From DATARH01 sp963705325 (GTDB taxonomy: Bacteria; Pseudomonadota; Alphaproteobacteria; ATCC43930; CGMCC-115725): a stretch of 64,000 nt of DNA. Below the pieces are notes generated by a model, which saw nothing but the letters and a program-made list of their open reading frames with translations, searched no databases and was not told the origin of the DNA. The DNA is taken from the NCBI GenBank assembly GCA_963705325.1, contig OY970069.1, positions 1,488,001 to 1,552,000 on the forward strand. Reading direction: 5' to 3'. Below are positions 53,414 through 62,225 of this stretch, piece by piece. Both the position numbers and the translations under genes were made by a program. Every line of letters begins with the position of its first letter. Position 1 is the first letter of the stretch.

Positions 53414-54649
53414 TTACGCCTTCATATTGGCGCCATCGCGCCCGCCGTCAATCGTCGCGTGCCCGGCGCGCAACCGTGTTGCCGCTGCCGCCAGCGCGTC
53501 GGCCGCGTAATCGACATCGGACGCGGTGGTGAAGCGGCCGAGCCCGAGCCGGATCGAGGCGTTGGCGCGTTCGTCGTCAAGCCCGAGGGCACGCAGCACA
53601 TAGGAAGGCTCGACCGAGGCCGAGGTGCAGGCCGAGCCGGTCGAGATCGCGATCGACGGGCAAGCCTCGATCAACTCGCCGGCAGTTGTTCCCGGCACCG
53701 AGACATTGAGGCTGCCGGGCAGGCGGCTGTCGCCGTCGCCGTTGAGCTGCAGTCCGGGGATGCGCGATTTCAGGGTGGCGAAGAGCCGCTCGCGCAGGCT
53801 TTTGAGCCGCGCCGCCTCGTCCGCAATCCCGGCATGGGCGATGGCGCACGCCTTGCCGAAGCCGACGCAGAGCGGGGTCGGCAAGGTGCCGGAGCGCAGG
53901 CCGCGCTCCTGGCCGCCGCCGTCGATCAGCGGGGTGAGGCGCACCCGCGGACGTCGCCGCACATAGAGCGCACCGACGCCCTTCGGGCCGTACAGCTTGT
54001 GGCCTGACATCGACATCAGGTCGATCTTCATCGCCTCGACATCGAGCGGGATTTTGCCAAGCGCCTGGGCCGCGTCGGTGTGGAGCAACACCCCGCGCTC
54101 GCGGCAGATCGCACCGATCTCGGCGAGCGGCTGGATCACGCCGATCTCGTTATGCGCCGCCATGATCGAGACCAGCAAGGTTCGCTCGGTCAGCGCGGCC
54201 TCCAGCGCATCGAGATCGACGAGCCCGCTTTCCGGCACGTCGACATAGCTGACGCGGAACCCTTCGCGTTCCAGCGCGGCGCAGCTTTCGAGCACGCATT
54301 TGTGCTCGGTCTTGAGGGTGACGATGTGGTCCTTCGGCGCGCTTCCCGCCGGATGCTCGCGGGCGAAATGGGCTGCGCCCTTGATCGCCAGGTTGTTGGC
54401 CTCGGTCGCGCCCGAGGTGAAGACGATTTCGCGCGCATCGGCGTGGATGAGCGCGGCGATCTCGCCCCGCGCGGCGTCGATCGCCGCCATCGCGCGGTGG
54501 CCGTAAACATGGCTCTCGCTGTGCGGGTTGCCGTAATCAATGGTGAAATACGGCAGCATCGCCTCGAGCACGCGCGGGTCGACCGGGGTCGAGGCTTGGT
54601 TGTCGAGATAAATCGGCAGCGTGTTGGCGGGGGTGGCGACGTCGTTCAT
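53414..54649 (-). CDS. iscS: Cysteine desulfurase IscS
   Basis: 411 residues, PLP enzyme that removes sulfur from cysteine as a persulfide. TLPIYLDNQASTPVDPRVLE; PLP Lys in MSMSGHKLYGPKGVGAL; His stacking region HTDAAQALGKIPLD; active-site Cys in ISTGSACTSASVEPSYVLRA, the group I IscS loop. Feeds Fe-S assembly, MnmA thiolation and thiamin. The start overlaps the upstream desulfurase stop by 4 bp. Confidence 0.95.
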   Translation of the reverse strand: MNDVATPANTLPIYLDNQASTPVDPRVLEAMLPYFTIDYGNPHSESHVYGHRAMAAIDAARGEIAALIHADAREIVFTSGATEANNLAIKGAAHFAREHPAGSAPKDHIVTLKTEHKCVLESCAALEREGFRVSYVDVPESGLVDLDALEAALTERTLLVSIMAAHNEIGVIQPLAEIGAICRERGVLLHTDAAQALGKIPLDVEAMKIDLMSMSGHKLYGPKGVGALYVRRRPRVRLTPLIDGGGQERGLRSGTLPTPLCVGFGKACAIAHAGIADEAARLKSLRERLFATLKSRIPGLQLNGDGDSRLPGSLNVSVPGTTAGELIEACPSIAISTGSACTSASVEPSYVLRALGLDDERANASIRLGLGRFTTASDVDYAADALAAAATRLRAGHATIDGGRDGANMKA

Positions 54650-55737
54650 GCGGCCTTCCGTCCTCGCGTGCGCCGGTAAAGCGCGGTCCAGGCGTCAATA
54701 AGATGCGCGATGTCGGCCTCGCTCGTCGACCAACCGAGGCTGACCCGGATCGTCGAATTGGCCAGCTCCGGCGCGACCCCCATCGCCGCCAGCACGTGGC
54801 TGGGCCCGACCTTGCCCGACGAGCAGGCGGCGCCGGCGCTCACCATCACACCACCGAGGTCGAAAGCGATGATTTGGGTCTCGGCGGGGATGCCCGGCAT
54901 CGCGATCGCCGCGGTGTTGGGCAGGCGCGACGAGGCGCCGGCGACAATCACGGCATCCGGCAGCGCCGCTTCGAGCCGGTCGCGCAGCTCGCGGACACGG
55001 CCGTATTCGGCGGGATCGCAGGCGGCAGCGGCGGCGGCGAAGCCGACGATGCCGGAGAGGTTCTCGGTGCCGGCGCGCCGATTGCGCTCCTGACCGCCGC
55101 CGCGCAGCAGCGGCATCACCTCAGCGGACGACACCAGCGCCCCGATCCCGCTCGGCCCGCCGATCTTATGCGCCGACAGGGTCATCAAATCGGCGCCGAT
55201 CTCGGCCATCGACAGCTTCATCTTGCCAGCGGCCTGCACCGCGTCGCAGTGGAACAGGGCGCCATGGGCATGGACGATTTCCGCAACGGCGCGCACCGGC
55301 TGGATTACCCCGGTTTCGTTGTTGGCCAGCATCACCGAGACCAGAGCCGGCGGCGGGTCGGCATCGAGCAGCGCGGCGAGAGCCGCCAGATCAACGATGC
55401 CGTTGTCATCTACGGGAATTCGTTCGGCGTCGGGCACGGCCTGAAGCACCGAGGAATGCTCGACCGCCGAGACCAGCACTCGATCGCGCCTGCTGCCTAG
55501 CAGCGCCAGGTGATTGGCCTCAGTGCCGCCGCTGGTGAAGATGACGGCATCGGTTGGGGCGCCGACCAGCGCGGCGACCGCCGCACGGCTGTTCTCGACC
55601 AGCCGGCGCGCGGCGCGGCCGCGCCGATGCACCGAGGATGGGTTGCCCCCCAGCGCCAACGCCTCGGCGATCGCCGCTGCCGCCTCGGGGCGCAGCGGCG
55701 CCGTCGCGTTCCAGTCAAGGTAGATTTCGTGACTCAT
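54646..55737 (-). CDS. Second cysteine desulfurase (NifS-like, Spl1-type)
   Basis: 363 residues from ATG 55737 (MSHEIYLDWNATAPLRPEAA), overlapping the iscR stop (ATGA). PLP Lys in TLSAHKIGGPSGIGALV; active Cys in VSAGAACSSGKVGPSHVLAA, a NifS-like loop different from IscS (AACSSGK versus SACTSAS). A tandem NifS-like/IscS pair after iscR also occurs in Rickettsiales (recalled). Division of labour between the two is unknown. The longer frame to 55932 is antisense-like and rejected. Confidence 0.92.
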   Translation of the reverse strand: MSHEIYLDWNATAPLRPEAAAAIAEALALGGNPSSVHRRGRAARRLVENSRAAVAALVGAPTDAVIFTSGGTEANHLALLGSRRDRVLVSAVEHSSVLQAVPDAERIPVDDNGIVDLAALAALLDADPPPALVSVMLANNETGVIQPVRAVAEIVHAHGALFHCDAVQAAGKMKLSMAEIGADLMTLSAHKIGGPSGIGALVSSAEVMPLLRGGGQERNRRAGTENLSGIVGFAAAAAACDPAEYGRVRELRDRLEAALPDAVIVAGASSRLPNTAAIAMPGIPAETQIIAFDLGGVMVSAGAACSSGKVGPSHVLAAMGVAPELANSTIRVSLGWSTSEADIAHLIDAWTALYRRTRGRKAA

Positions 55738-56204
55738 TGTGCCGCAGAGGCGATCCGGTAGCTCTCGCGCTGGACGAGGCCGCTGGTGCCGAGCACCCGT
55801 CTGTCGCAAACGTCGCCCAAGGACACCGAGCTCAGATAGAGGTGGATCTGGTTGCTCAACTCTTCCCACAGATCGTGGGTGAGACATCGGCTGCGGTCGC
55901 CGCTGCAGCCGATCGTCGCGCCAGGGCGACACCGCGTCGCCCGGATCGGCTCATCGACCGCGAGAATGATGTCGGCGATGCGGGTTGCGTCGCGGTGGTG
56001 GGCAAGGAGATAGCCGCCGCCCGGTCCGCGGACACTTCTGACCAACCCGCCGCGGCGCAGCTTGGCGAAGAGCTGCTCGAGATAGGATAGCGAGATGGAC
56101 TGCCGCTCGGCGATCTCGGCGAGGCAGACGGGTCCCTCGCCGATATGTTGCGCGAGGTCGACCATCGCCATCACCGCATAGCGGCCTTTGGTGCTTAGCC
56201 TCAT
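55734..56204 (-). CDS. iscR: Rrf2-family regulator IscR
   Basis: 156 residues from ATG 56204 (MRLSTKGRYAVMAMVDLAQH). Winged helix with ISLSYLEQLFAKLRRGGLVR, SVRGPGGGYLLAHHRDATRI; cluster ligands C-x7-C-x6-C-x2-H in the segment from RCRPGATIGC to RCLTHDLW. IscR from E. coli has C-x5-C-x5-C-x2-H, so spacing is longer here. Represses isc genes when its [2Fe-2S] cluster is loaded. Preceded by cysE (10 bp) and overlapping the NifS-like start. Confidence 0.93.
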   Translation of the reverse strand: MRLSTKGRYAVMAMVDLAQHIGEGPVCLAEIAERQSISLSYLEQLFAKLRRGGLVRSVRGPGGGYLLAHHRDATRIADIILAVDEPIRATRCRPGATIGCSGDRSRCLTHDLWEELSNQIHLYLSSVSLGDVCDRRVLGTSGLVQRESYRIASAAQ

Positions 56205-56214
56205 CTTGCCAACC

Positions 56215-56961
56215 TCATGACAGGCGCTCGCTTTCGGTTTCGCCGGCGCCGGCACGTGGCACGGACGCCTGGGGGGTGCTCTTCTCGCTCTCGAGCTCGT
56301 TGACCCGTGCCCGCAGGGTCGCGACCTCGTCGAGCAGACCGGTCAGCGCCCGTGCCACCGGATCGGGAATGTCCTCGCCGCTGACGCCGTAGGGTGCGAA
56401 AGGCGGCTGCGCCTCGCCGGGCTGACGGCGGGTGATCTGCCGGGCCGGGTTGCCAACCATGATCGCGCCGGGCGGCACCTCGCGCAGGACCACCGCCGCG
56501 GCGCCGATTGTTGCGCCATCGCCGACCTTGAACGGCCCGAGTACTTGGGCGTTCGAGCTGATGATGACGTGGTTGCCGATGGTCGGGTGCCGCTTATGCC
56601 CGGCCTGGTCGGCCGAGGGCCGCGTGCCGCCGAGGGTCACGCCCTGATAGATCGTGCAATCGTCGCCGATCTCGGCGGTTTCGCCGATCACCACGCCAAT
56701 ACCGTGGTCGATGAACAGCCGCTTGCCGATCGTCGCCCCGGGATGGATGTCGATTGCAGTCAGAACGCGGCCGATATGGGCGACAAAGCGGCCGAGGAAG
56801 TAACAGCGGTGGCGCCACAGCCAATTCGCCATGCGATGGAACAGCAAGACCTGGAAGCCGGGATAGCAGAACACCACTTCTAAGGTAGAGCGAGCAGCGG
56901 GGTCGCGGGCCCGGGTGGCGGCAATTTCATCGCGCAGGTTCTTGAAAAGCATTGCGTTCAC
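56215..56961 (-). CDS. cysE: Serine O-acetyltransferase
   Basis: 248 residues. Makes O-acetylserine, the cysteine precursor. N-terminal helices FKNLRDEIAATRARDPAARS; FHRMANWLWRHRCYFLGRFV; hexapeptide left-handed beta helix with IDIHPGATIGKRLFIDHGIG, VVIGETAEIGDDCTIYQGVT, LGGTRPSADQAGHKRHPTIG; end VVLREVPPGAIMVGNPARQI. The C-terminal tail is longer, with a short coiled coil (LLDEVATLRARVNELESEK). Leading the iscR-nifS-iscS operon, it couples cysteine supply to sulfur use. Confidence 0.94.
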   Translation of the reverse strand: MNAMLFKNLRDEIAATRARDPAARSTLEVVFCYPGFQVLLFHRMANWLWRHRCYFLGRFVAHIGRVLTAIDIHPGATIGKRLFIDHGIGVVIGETAEIGDDCTIYQGVTLGGTRPSADQAGHKRHPTIGNHVIISSNAQVLGPFKVGDGATIGAAAVVLREVPPGAIMVGNPARQITRRQPGEAQPPFAPYGVSGEDIPDPVARALTGLLDEVATLRARVNELESEKSTPQASVPRAGAGETESERLS

Positions 56962-57133
56962 TGTGCTATCGTTGGCGTCGCCGGGCAGCCGAACCTTCGC
57001 CCGGCTGGTCGAGACACCCAGAAAATGAGCATATAATTGCCCGAGTTAATTCATCAAGTATCGGCCGGGAGCTTGCCTAGACGCGTGCCGATTTATCGGT
57101 GCGCCAAACCCGACTCTCTATGTCGGAAATGCA

Positions 57134-57815
57134 ATGCCTGATATCATTATCAACGGCCCGGAAGGGCGCATCGAGGGGCGCTACCACCACGTTCGCGCGG
57201 GTCCGGCGCCGATGGCGCTGGTCCTGCATCCGCACCCGCTGCACGGCGGGACGATGAACAACAAGATCGTCTACACGCTCTACCAGTGCTTCGTGAAGCG
57301 TGGGTTCTCGACATTGCGGATCAATTTTCGCGGCGTCGGCCGCAGCCAGGGCAGCTTCGACCGGGGCGAGGGCGAACTCGCCGACGCGGCGGCGGCGCTC
57401 GACTGGCTGCAGACCTACAACCCCAATGCCGGCTCCTGCTGGGTCGCGGGATATTCGTTCGGCGCCTGGATCGGCATGCAGCTATTGATGCGGCGGCCGG
57501 AGATCGAGGCGTTTATCGCGGTGGCGCCGCCGGCAAGCCAATACGATTTCACCTTCCTCGCGCCGTGTCCCTCGTCAGGGCTGGTGATTCAGGGCGACCA
57601 GGACTCGCTGGTGCCGATCGAATCGGTGCAGAAATTGGTTCACAAGCTCGCGCATCAGCGCGACATCAAGATCGATTTCCGCAAGATCTCCTGGCGCCGA
57701 CCATTTCTTCGCCGACCAGCTCGACCTGATCAGCACCCATGTCGATGCCTATATCGGCGAGCACATGCGGGCGGCGGGCGAGCCGGCCCCGGCGGTGCAA
57801 GGGCGCGGCCGTTAG
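57134..57815 (+). CDS. Alpha/beta hydrolase (COG2945 type), one frameshift
   Basis: About 226 residues. MPDIIINGPEGRIEGRYHHV; oxyanion region VLHPHPLHGGTMNNKIVYTL; NFRGVGRSQGSFDRGEGEL; nucleophile elbow VAGYSFGAWIGMQLL (Ser in GYSFG); Asp region GLVIQGDQDSLVPIESV. At about 57690 one extra base breaks the frame. In the corrected frame the catalytic His follows in GADHFFADQLDLISTHVDAY and the protein ends EPAPAVQGRGR at TAG 57815. Soluble serine hydrolase or peptidase of unknown substrate; converges on a DedA gene with a 4-bp overlap. Confidence 0.85.
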
Positions 57816-58432
57816 CTTCTCGACCTGGCGCCGCGCAACGCCGCCCAGGCGACGCCGATAATGCCCAGTACGGTCAGGCCACCGAAGACCAGCACAAAGG
57901 TATTGGCTTGGCCGACCAGCCGGTCGCCGAAGTCGCCGATCGTGTCCCCGACAAAGAGCAGCATCGGCGCCCAGACCACCGCCGAGCCGATATTGGCGGT
58001 CCAGAAACGACCGCGCGGCATCTCCATCACGCCTGCCGCTACCGGTATTACCGCGCGCACCGGTCCGAAGAAGCGCCCGATGAAAACGCTCTTGCCGCCG
58101 TGCCGGGCGAAAAAGCGGATGCCCTCGGGCAGCAGCTCGGGGCGGCGGGTGAACGGCCACAACCCGGCGATGCCGTGGCCGAAGCGCCGGCCGAGCCAAT
58201 ATGACACGCTGTCGCCGAGCGTGGCGCCCAGCACCGCGCCGACCAGCACGGGTGCGTAGGGCAGCGTACCGCCCGACATCAGGGTCCCGGCGGCGATCAG
58301 CAGCGTCGTGCCGGGAAAGAGGAGGCTCAAAAACGCGAATGACTCGCCGAAGGCAGTGATGAACATGATGGCCGCCGCCCAATGCGGGTGCGCGCCGATC
58401 AAGGCGAGGGCTGGCTGAACCAGTTCGTCCAT
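57812..58432 (-). CDS. DedA family membrane protein
   Basis: 206 residues. FGESFAFLSLLFPGTTLLIA, LGATLGDSVSYWLGRRFGHG, ARHGGKSVFIGRFFGPVRAV with IPVAAGVMEMPRGRFWTANI and a C-terminal helix are the standard DedA layout (E..FP.PG.TLL, G..GD...Y..GR..G, FGRF.P..R...P..AG...M). DedA proteins support polyprenyl-phosphate recycling and membrane homeostasis. The window holds a second member of the wider VTT group at 46035. Confidence 0.92.
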   Translation of the reverse strand: MDELVQPALALIGAHPHWAAAIMFITAFGESFAFLSLLFPGTTLLIAAGTLMSGGTLPYAPVLVGAVLGATLGDSVSYWLGRRFGHGIAGLWPFTRRPELLPEGIRFFARHGGKSVFIGRFFGPVRAVIPVAAGVMEMPRGRFWTANIGSAVVWAPMLLFVGDTIGDFGDRLVGQANTFVLVFGGLTVLGIIGVAWAALRGARSRS

Positions 58433-58504
58433 GGCCTGCGTATAGGCGGGTCGGATGGCGCGGGCAAGCGGCGCGCATTAAGATCGGCTCGAAGGAGACG
58501 ATCG

Positions 58505-59288
58505 ATGCCCGCTCTAGACACCGCGCAAATCGCCGAACGGGTTGCCGCTATCTTTCAAGCTCGCCAGCCGATCGACATCCTGCCGGCGGAACTGATCCCG
58601 GCCGATCTCGACACGGCCTACCGGGCGCGGGCGGGGTATGAGGCGATCGAGGCGCCGCGACGCGGCGCGCTCGCCGGCTACAAGATCGGACTGACGACGC
58701 CGATCATGCAGCAGCTCTGCGGCGTCGACGAGCCGTGCTACGGCGCGATGTTCCAGAGCGAAATCCGTCACAGCCCGGCCGAGGTGCGGGTCGCCGACTA
58801 TTGCCGTGTCGGCATCGAGACCGAGATCGCGATGCGGCTGGGCGAGGATTTGCCGCAGGGCGGCGATCGCGAGCGAGTCGCCGGGGCGGTCGAAAGCTGC
58901 ATGGCGGCGATCGAGGTGCTCGAGGATTTGCGCCACGATTACAAGCGGCTGACCGCCGCGGCGATGGTCGTCGGCAACGTCTGGAACGCCGGCTGCGTGC
59001 TCGGCGAGCCGGTCGCCGACTGGGGGAAGCTCGATCTCGCCGCAGTAACGTCGCGTCTGACGATCAACGGCAAAGAGATCGGCACGGGCAAGGGCGGCGA
59101 CGTGATGGGTAATCCGCTGAACGCGCTCACTTGGCTCGCCAATAAGCTCGCCGCCGACGGAAGGGCCGCTAGAGCGCGGCATGGTGGTGATGACCGGGAG
59201 CATGGTGCCGATCCAGTTCCCCCGGCCCGGCGACCGCGCGGTGGTCACGGTCGAAGGGCTGGGGCGCGCCGAATTCATTGCGGTTTGA
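58505..59288 (+). CDS. 2-keto-4-pentenoate hydratase-family protein, one frameshift
   Basis: About 260 residues from ATG 58505 (MPALDTAQIAERVAAIFQAR). GALAGYKIGLTTPIMQQLCG; EPCYGAMFQSEIRHSPAEVR; acidic metal ligands in GIETEIAMRLGEDLP; VLEDLRHDYKRLTAAAMVV. An extra G in a GGG run near 59163 breaks the frame; the corrected frame continues PLERGMVVMTGSMVPIQFPR and ends GRAEFIAV at TGA 59288. Hydrates or decarboxylates 2-keto-dienoates in meta-cleavage pathways, or acts on related 2-keto acids. pyrD starts 1 bp later. Confidence 0.85.
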
Positions 59289-59289
59289 G

Positions 59290-60398
59290 GTGCCCGATCT
59301 CTACCCGCTGATCCGCCCGCTGCTGCGGGCGTTGCCGGCCGAGGCGGCGCATCGGCTGACCCTGTCGGCGCTGGCTGCTGGGTTTGGCCGGTCTGGTCGC
59401 GGGCCCAAGTGAACCCGACCCGCCGAGCCTCGGCGCAGACGCCTGTGGGGCCGCGATTTCCCTAACCCCGTCGGCATCGCCGCCGGGTTCGATAAGGACG
59501 CGCAAGGTGCCGGACGCACTGTTGCGGCTCGGCTTCGGTTTTGCCGAGACCGGCACGGTGACGCCGCGGCCGCAGCCCGGCAACCCGAAGCCGCGCATCT
59601 TCCGGCTCTACGAGGACGAGGCGGCGATCAACCGCATGGGGTTCAACAGCGGCGGCCTGGGACCGACCTTGGCGCGGCTTCGGGGCCGCGAGCGGAGCCG
59701 GCGTAGTCGGGGTCAATCTCGGCAAGAACCGCGACAGCGCGGACGCCGCCGCCGATTATCTCGACGGGGTGCGCCGGGTCGGCCGGCTCGCCGATTATTT
59801 CGTCATCAACGTCTCGTCGCCGAACACGCCGGGGCTGCGCGACTTGCAGCGTCGCGAAGTGCTCGACGATCTGTTGCGCCGTCTTGTCACCGTCCGCGAC
59901 GAGGCCGCGCCGGGCGCGCCGCTTCTGGTCAAGATCGCTCCCGACCTCACCGAAGAGGAGCGCGCCGATATCGCCGCCGTCGCGGTCCCGAGCGGCATCG
60001 ACGGCATCGTCGTTTCCAACACCACGGTCGCGCGACCGCCGTGGGCTGAAGAGCCGTGAGGCAAAGGAGCCGGGCGGGCTCAGCGGCAAGCCGCTGTTCG
60101 CGCCATCGACGGCGCTGCTCGGCGGACATCTATCGGCTGACCGAGGGGAAGCTGCCGCTGATCGGGGTCGGCGGCATCGCTAGCGCCGAGGACGCCTACG
60201 CCAAAATCCGCGCCGGCGCCTCGCTGGTGCAGCTCTACACCGCGCTGGTCTTCCAGGGCCCGGCGCTTCTCGGCCAGATCAAGCGGGGCCTTGCCGAACT
60301 GCTGGCGCAGCGACGGCTTCGCCAACATCGCCGAGGCGGTCGGCGCCGACCATGTGCTAGCCTCGCCCGCGCCTCAGTTATCCAGCGGCAAAACATGA
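59290..60398 (+). CDS. pyrD: Dihydroorotate dehydrogenase (quinone), several frameshifts
   Basis: Membrane-associated class 2 enzyme oxidising dihydroorotate in pyrimidine synthesis. GTG start 59290 (VPDLYPLIRPLLRALPAEAA), then in changing frames: LLRLGFGFAETGTVTPRPQP, AINRMGFNSGGLG, YFVINVSSPNTPGLRDLQRR (active-site Ser), PLLVKIAPDLTEEERADIAA, GLSGKPLFAPSTALL, IGVGGIASAEDAYAKIRAGA (FMN phosphate) and NIAEAVGADHVLASPAPQLS at the end. About seven frame changes, several explained by one extra base. pyrD is single and needed in most alphaproteobacteria, so errors are likely. The stop overlaps the next ATG. Confidence 0.83.
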
Positions 60399-61264
60399 CG
60401 CTCCGCCCGGTTTCCGGCCTGCGCGACCTCGTGTCCGATTACGACGGCTATCATTCTCGATCTGTGGGGCGTCGTGCATGACGGGCTAGCCCCGTATCCG
60501 GGCGTACTCGACTGCATGGCGCGGATTGGTCGGGGCTGGGAAACGCGTGATCCTGCTGTCGAACGCGCCGCGCCGCGCCGACGACGTGGTGCGCCGGATC
60601 GCCGCGATCGGGGTGCCCGCCGGGCTCTATCATGGGGTCATGTCGTCGGGCGAGGAGGCCTGGCAGCACCTGAAGCGCGCGCGACGACCCGTTCTATGCC
60701 GCGCTCGGCCGGGTCTGCCTGCATATCTGCTCGGGGCGCGACCTCGAAATCCGCGAGGGCCTCGGCCTTACCTATGTCGACGACCCAGGCATCGCCGAGT
60801 TCATCCTCAACACCGGCCCAGCCGGATGGGACGACACGATCGAGGATTACGCGCCAATCCTCGCCGCGTCGTGCGAGCGCGGCCTCAAGATGGTCTGCGC
60901 CAACCCGGATTTGACCGTCATGCACGGCGCCAAGCTGGCGCTCTGCGCCGGCGCGCTGGCGGTGCATTACGAGGAAATCGGCGGCGCGGTGCGCTGGCAC
61001 GGCAAGCCGTACCGCTCGGTCTATGAGAGCTGCTTCGAGCTACTGGGCATCGGCGACCGCGGCCGCATCCTGGCGATCGGCGACAGCCTGCGCACCGACA
61101 TCGCCGGCGCCAATGGGGCGGGGATCGACAGCCTGCTGATCGCCGGCGGGCTGCACGCCAAGGAGTTTGCGCCCGGCGGCCGGCTCGATCTCGCTTGCAT
61201 CGCCGATGCGTCCGCGGCCGCCGGCGTGCGCCCGGACGCGGTCGCGTTCAGGTTCAACTGGTAG
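60395..61264 (+). CDS. HAD-superfamily hydrolase (TIGR01459-like, class IIA), frameshifted
   Basis: Start ATG 60395 overlaps the pyrD stop (ATGA): MTLRPVSGLRDLVSDYDG, then after a frame change ILDLWGVVHDGLAPYPGVLD (motif I, nucleophile Asp in DLWG), GAGKRVILLSNAPRRADDVV (motif II), and the intact C-terminal half with VCANPDLTVMHGAKLALCAG and motif IV AIGDSLRTDIAGANGAGIDS. Three frame changes, all before 60720. About 290 residues when corrected. Cytosolic phosphatase of NagD type with unknown substrate; conserved next to genes of nucleotide or cofactor metabolism in alphaproteobacteria (recalled). Confidence 0.8.
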
Positions 61265-61606
61265 CTAGTGGCTGGCGCGATGCAGGATCGCGTCTTTGAG
61301 CCCGGTGTCGTAATCGCGGCCGGCGGCGAGCAGGGTCGCCGATTGCGGGAACTGCGTCTTGACCAGCCCCTTGCGTTCGAGCGCCGCCCAGACCGCGGGA
61401 TTGCGCAACCCCGTTGCGTCGCGCGCCGCGACCACGGCGTCGCCAAGATGGAAGTGGTCGCCATGCGGGTCGGGGAGGCCGGTCAGCGTGACGCTGCCCT
61501 CCACTTCGCCCGGCTTGGCGTCGGGCAGGGCCGCCAGCGCCTGCAACAAGGTCAGGGTCTTGAGCTGCAGCGGGTTGAGATTGAGGGGGTTGCGTTTTGG
61601 CGGCAT
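61265..61606 (-). CDS. Conserved hypothetical protein
   Basis: 113 residues from ATG 61606: MPPKRNPLNLNPLQLKTLTL, then LQALAALPDAKPGEVEGSVT, TGLPDPHGDHFHLGDAVVAA and LRNPAVWAALERKGLVKTQF. Looks like a small winged-helix-type or nucleic-acid-binding protein (the end has NPAVW.ALERKGL), but this is a guess. A histidine-rich loop (HGDHFH) could bind metal. The longer frame to 61936 is antisense to nothing conserved and rejected. Its stop is flush against the HAD gene stop. Confidence 0.65.
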   Translation of the reverse strand: MPPKRNPLNLNPLQLKTLTLLQALAALPDAKPGEVEGSVTLTGLPDPHGDHFHLGDAVVAARDATGLRNPAVWAALERKGLVKTQFPQSATLLAAGRDYDTGLKDAILHRASH

Positions 61607-61694
61607 CGGGCTCTTTCGAAAGCGGCCGCGCATCGGCGTGGCCCGTGGCTGATTAGCCCGCCGGCAGCGGCGACGCAATCGCCGCGATAAGTGG

Positions 61695-62132
61695 TTACCC
61701 CCGATAAGCGACGAGGATGGCGCCGCCGCCGATTGCAGCGACGCCGAGCCAGTTGGTGGCCGACAGCCGCTCACCGAGAAACCCCACTCCGAAAAGCGCC
61801 ACCAGCACCACGCTGAGCTTGTCGATCGGCGCCACCCGCGCGGCGTCGCCAAGCTGCAGGGCGCGGAAATAGCACAGCCACGAGGCTCCCGTGCCCAGCC
61901 CCGAGAGCAGCAGAAAGAAATACGTCCGGCTCGCAATCGAGGCGGGCGGCTGCCACTGGCCGGTCACGAGCAGGATGCCCGCCAGCACGACGACAACCAC
62001 GACCGTGCGGATGAACGTGGCGAGATCGGAATTGACGTTCTCCACCCCGATCTTGGCGAAAATCGCGGTCAGAGCGGCAAAGACCGCCGACAGCACGGCC
62101 CAAAATTGCCACGAGAGCATCGCCGATTTCAT
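61695..62132 (-). CDS. EamA/DMT family single-domain transporter
   Basis: 145 residues with five membrane helices. MLSWQFWAVLSAVFAALTAI, FAKIGVENVNSDLATFIRTV, GLGTGASWLCYFRALQLGDA and VAPIDKLSVVLVALFGVGFL, then LGERLSATNWLGVAAIGGGA. This half-size EamA form is common in bacteria and probably works as a homodimer. Substrate unknown. Confidence 0.9.
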   Translation of the reverse strand: MKSAMLSWQFWAVLSAVFAALTAIFAKIGVENVNSDLATFIRTVVVVVVLAGILLVTGQWQPPASIASRTYFFLLLSGLGTGASWLCYFRALQLGDAARVAPIDKLSVVLVALFGVGFLGERLSATNWLGVAAIGGGAILVAYRG

Positions 62133-62225
62133 CTGTCTCTCCTTTCGCCGGTGCGCGGCGCGGTGTCGTCTTGCCCATTGGCCGCGATCGTGCGAGGCAT
62201 CGCCCGGTATCGGCAGGAGTTGACC

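Noticed and set aside
54646..55932. Longer version of the second cysteine desulfurase starting at 55932
   Set aside because: The first 65 codons overlap iscR in another frame and lack family sequence; ATG 55737 overlapping the iscR stop is the natural start.
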